NCBI GenBank assembly: GCA_018222985.1
Contig: JAAEZG010000006.1
Location: 124,001 to 188,000 of the forward strand
Source of the DNA: Gammaproteobacteria bacterium
GTDB lineage: Bacteria > Pseudomonadota > Gammaproteobacteria > Enterobacterales > Alteromonadaceae
DNA length: 64,000 bases
Direction of reading: 5' to 3'
Positions 63,339 to 64,000 of this stretch are shown here, piece by piece (the stretch's first letter is position 1; each line of letters begins with the position of its first letter). A model generated the notes under the pieces. The model was not told the DNA's origin. It did not search any database and saw nothing but the letters and a program-made list of their open reading frames with translations. Made by a program: the position numbers and the translations under genes.

Positions 63339-64000
63339 TTAAGTGCCACAAAAAGTCGTTGTTACCTGCTCACTTGGTTTCGCGGGCTGCATAAACTCAG
63401 CAAACTCTGGGCGCTCTTCAAACGGTTGTTGCAAGGCTTGCAATAAACGATTAAAAGGGCGCAAATCGCCGCTGTTCTGTGCCGCTTGAATCACTTCTTC
63501 AACCCGGTGATTACGCGGGATTACCGCAGGATTCACTTGGTTCATGGCTTGTTTTACGACGGTTAGTTTGGAGTCGTTGTGGCTAGCTAGCCAGTCTTGA
63601 TACCAGTTTTTCGCACTGGTTTTGTCCTGGCTAAATAATTCAATGAAGCGGCTTGAATCTGTATCACCGAGGTAACGAAAAGCCAGGGTGAAATCCACCT
63701 GTTGTTGCTGCATCAAATGCAATAAGCGCTCTAGTAACTGCTGTGTAACTGGCTCTGAAGCTTTATGCCCATGGCCAATTTTGGTAGCCATGGCTTGTTC
63801 GTAGTAACCGTGGTAAATACTTTCAAACCCTTCAACAGCAGCAGTCGCCACTTGAATAGCTTGCTCGGTGTCGTTGTCGGTTTCGGTTAACAAGGGCAAC
63901 AAAGTTTCGGCGTAGCGAGCTAAGTTCCACATAGCAATAGGCGGCTGGTTTTGATACGCATAACGGCCACGGCGATCAATATAACTGAACTTTTGCGCTG
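63339..64000 (-). CDS. selO: Protein adenylyltransferase SelO (YdiU), C-terminal part
   Basis: The open frame runs off the right edge of the window, so the N-terminal catalytic half is missing. The visible 220 residues are the SelO C-terminal region, recognised by GRYAYQNQPPIAMWNLARYA at the edge of the window and the RNHRVEEVIQAA segment. The protein ends FCGT; this cysteine takes the place of the selenocysteine of eukaryotic SelO. SelO moves AMP from ATP onto protein Ser/Thr/Tyr residues and links to redox stress. Confidence 0.9.
   Translation of the reverse strand, partial: AQKFSYIDRRGRYAYQNQPPIAMWNLARYAETLLPLLTETDNDTEQAIQVATAAVEGFESIYHGYYEQAMATKIGHGHKASEPVTQQLLERLLHLMQQQQVDFTLAFRYLGDTDSSRFIELFSQDKTSAKNWYQDWLASHNDSKLTVVKQAMNQVNPAVIPRNHRVEEVIQAAQNSGDLRPFNRLLQALQQPFEERPEFAEFMQPAKPSEQVTTTFCGT

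Overview
The window is a chromosomal segment of a marine gammaproteobacterium, most likely of the Alteromonadales and close to Idiomarina / Pseudidiomarina. I infer this from protein similarity and gene order, not from a database search. Several blocks keep the gene order of Escherichia coli: sucABCD; glnS / fur-fldA-(DUF2788)-ybfF / seqA-pgm; hda / arsC(yfgD) / bepA / perM / bcp / dapA-bamC-purC; and yffB-dapE. The propionate cluster has the acnD-prpF form with a GntR regulator, as in Shewanella and relatives. Protein-coding genes cover almost the whole window. I see no rRNA, tRNA, CRISPR array, insertion sequence, prophage or integron, and no gene-free stretch longer than about 300 bases.

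Layout. 1-6.5 kb: TCA-cycle operon sucA (5' end outside the window), sucB with two lipoyl domains, sucC, sucD. 6.5-11 kb: DMT permease, a small Excalibur protein overlapping a ClpP-fold membrane protein, and azoR divergent from a LysR regulator. 11-14 kb: acyl-CoA dehydrogenase, APH-like kinase and SDR, resembling a 4-hydroxyacyl-CoA catabolic set. 14-19 kb: a membrane-anchored protein, a pirin, three tiny membrane proteins, and pxpABC (5-oxoprolinase). 19-25 kb: glnS, fur, fldA, DUF2788, ybfF, seqA, pgm. 25-36 kb: MFS permease, DUF2066-hda, DUF2069, wrbA, arsC-like, a thioredoxin-like lipoprotein, bepA, perM, bcp, dapA, bamC, purC. 36-39 kb: DUF2897, M15 peptidase, dapE, yffB, yfbV. 39-45 kb: xthA, patatin, hemH, a small CxxC protein, a phospholipase D protein and a beta-CASP nuclease. 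45-54 kb: SLC13 and BCCT transporters, a large GGDEF-EAL protein, GNAT, YceI and MscS proteins. 54-64 kb: a small orphan protein behind a structured leader, the GntR-prpB-prpC-acnD-prpF methylcitrate operon, rluF, ychJ, a DUF4870-like protein and the 3' part of selO.

How the genes work together. Central carbon metabolism is prominent: the 2-oxoglutarate dehydrogenase and succinyl-CoA synthetase genes at one end, and at the other the methylcitrate cycle, which yields pyruvate and succinate. Envelope quality control (bepA, bamC) and replication-initiation control (hda, seqA) sit in conserved neighbourhoods.

The most useful new observations are regulatory. They are: a near-consensus Fur box with an extended -10 in front of DUF2788-fldA-fur; a perfect DnaA box in front of DUF2066-hda and an inverted DnaA-box pair in front of yfbV; a sigma-E-type promoter for bepA; paired palindromic operators for the prp GntR regulator; a duplicated 44-bp palindromic element plus GATATCA tandem repeats between prpB and prpC; and a leader of stacked hairpins with GGA motifs before an orphan small protein. 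I found no single clearly new multigene system. The best candidates for undescribed biology are the three small membrane genes coupled to pxpABC, the hemH-linked CxxC microprotein, and the Excalibur / ClpP-fold gene pair.
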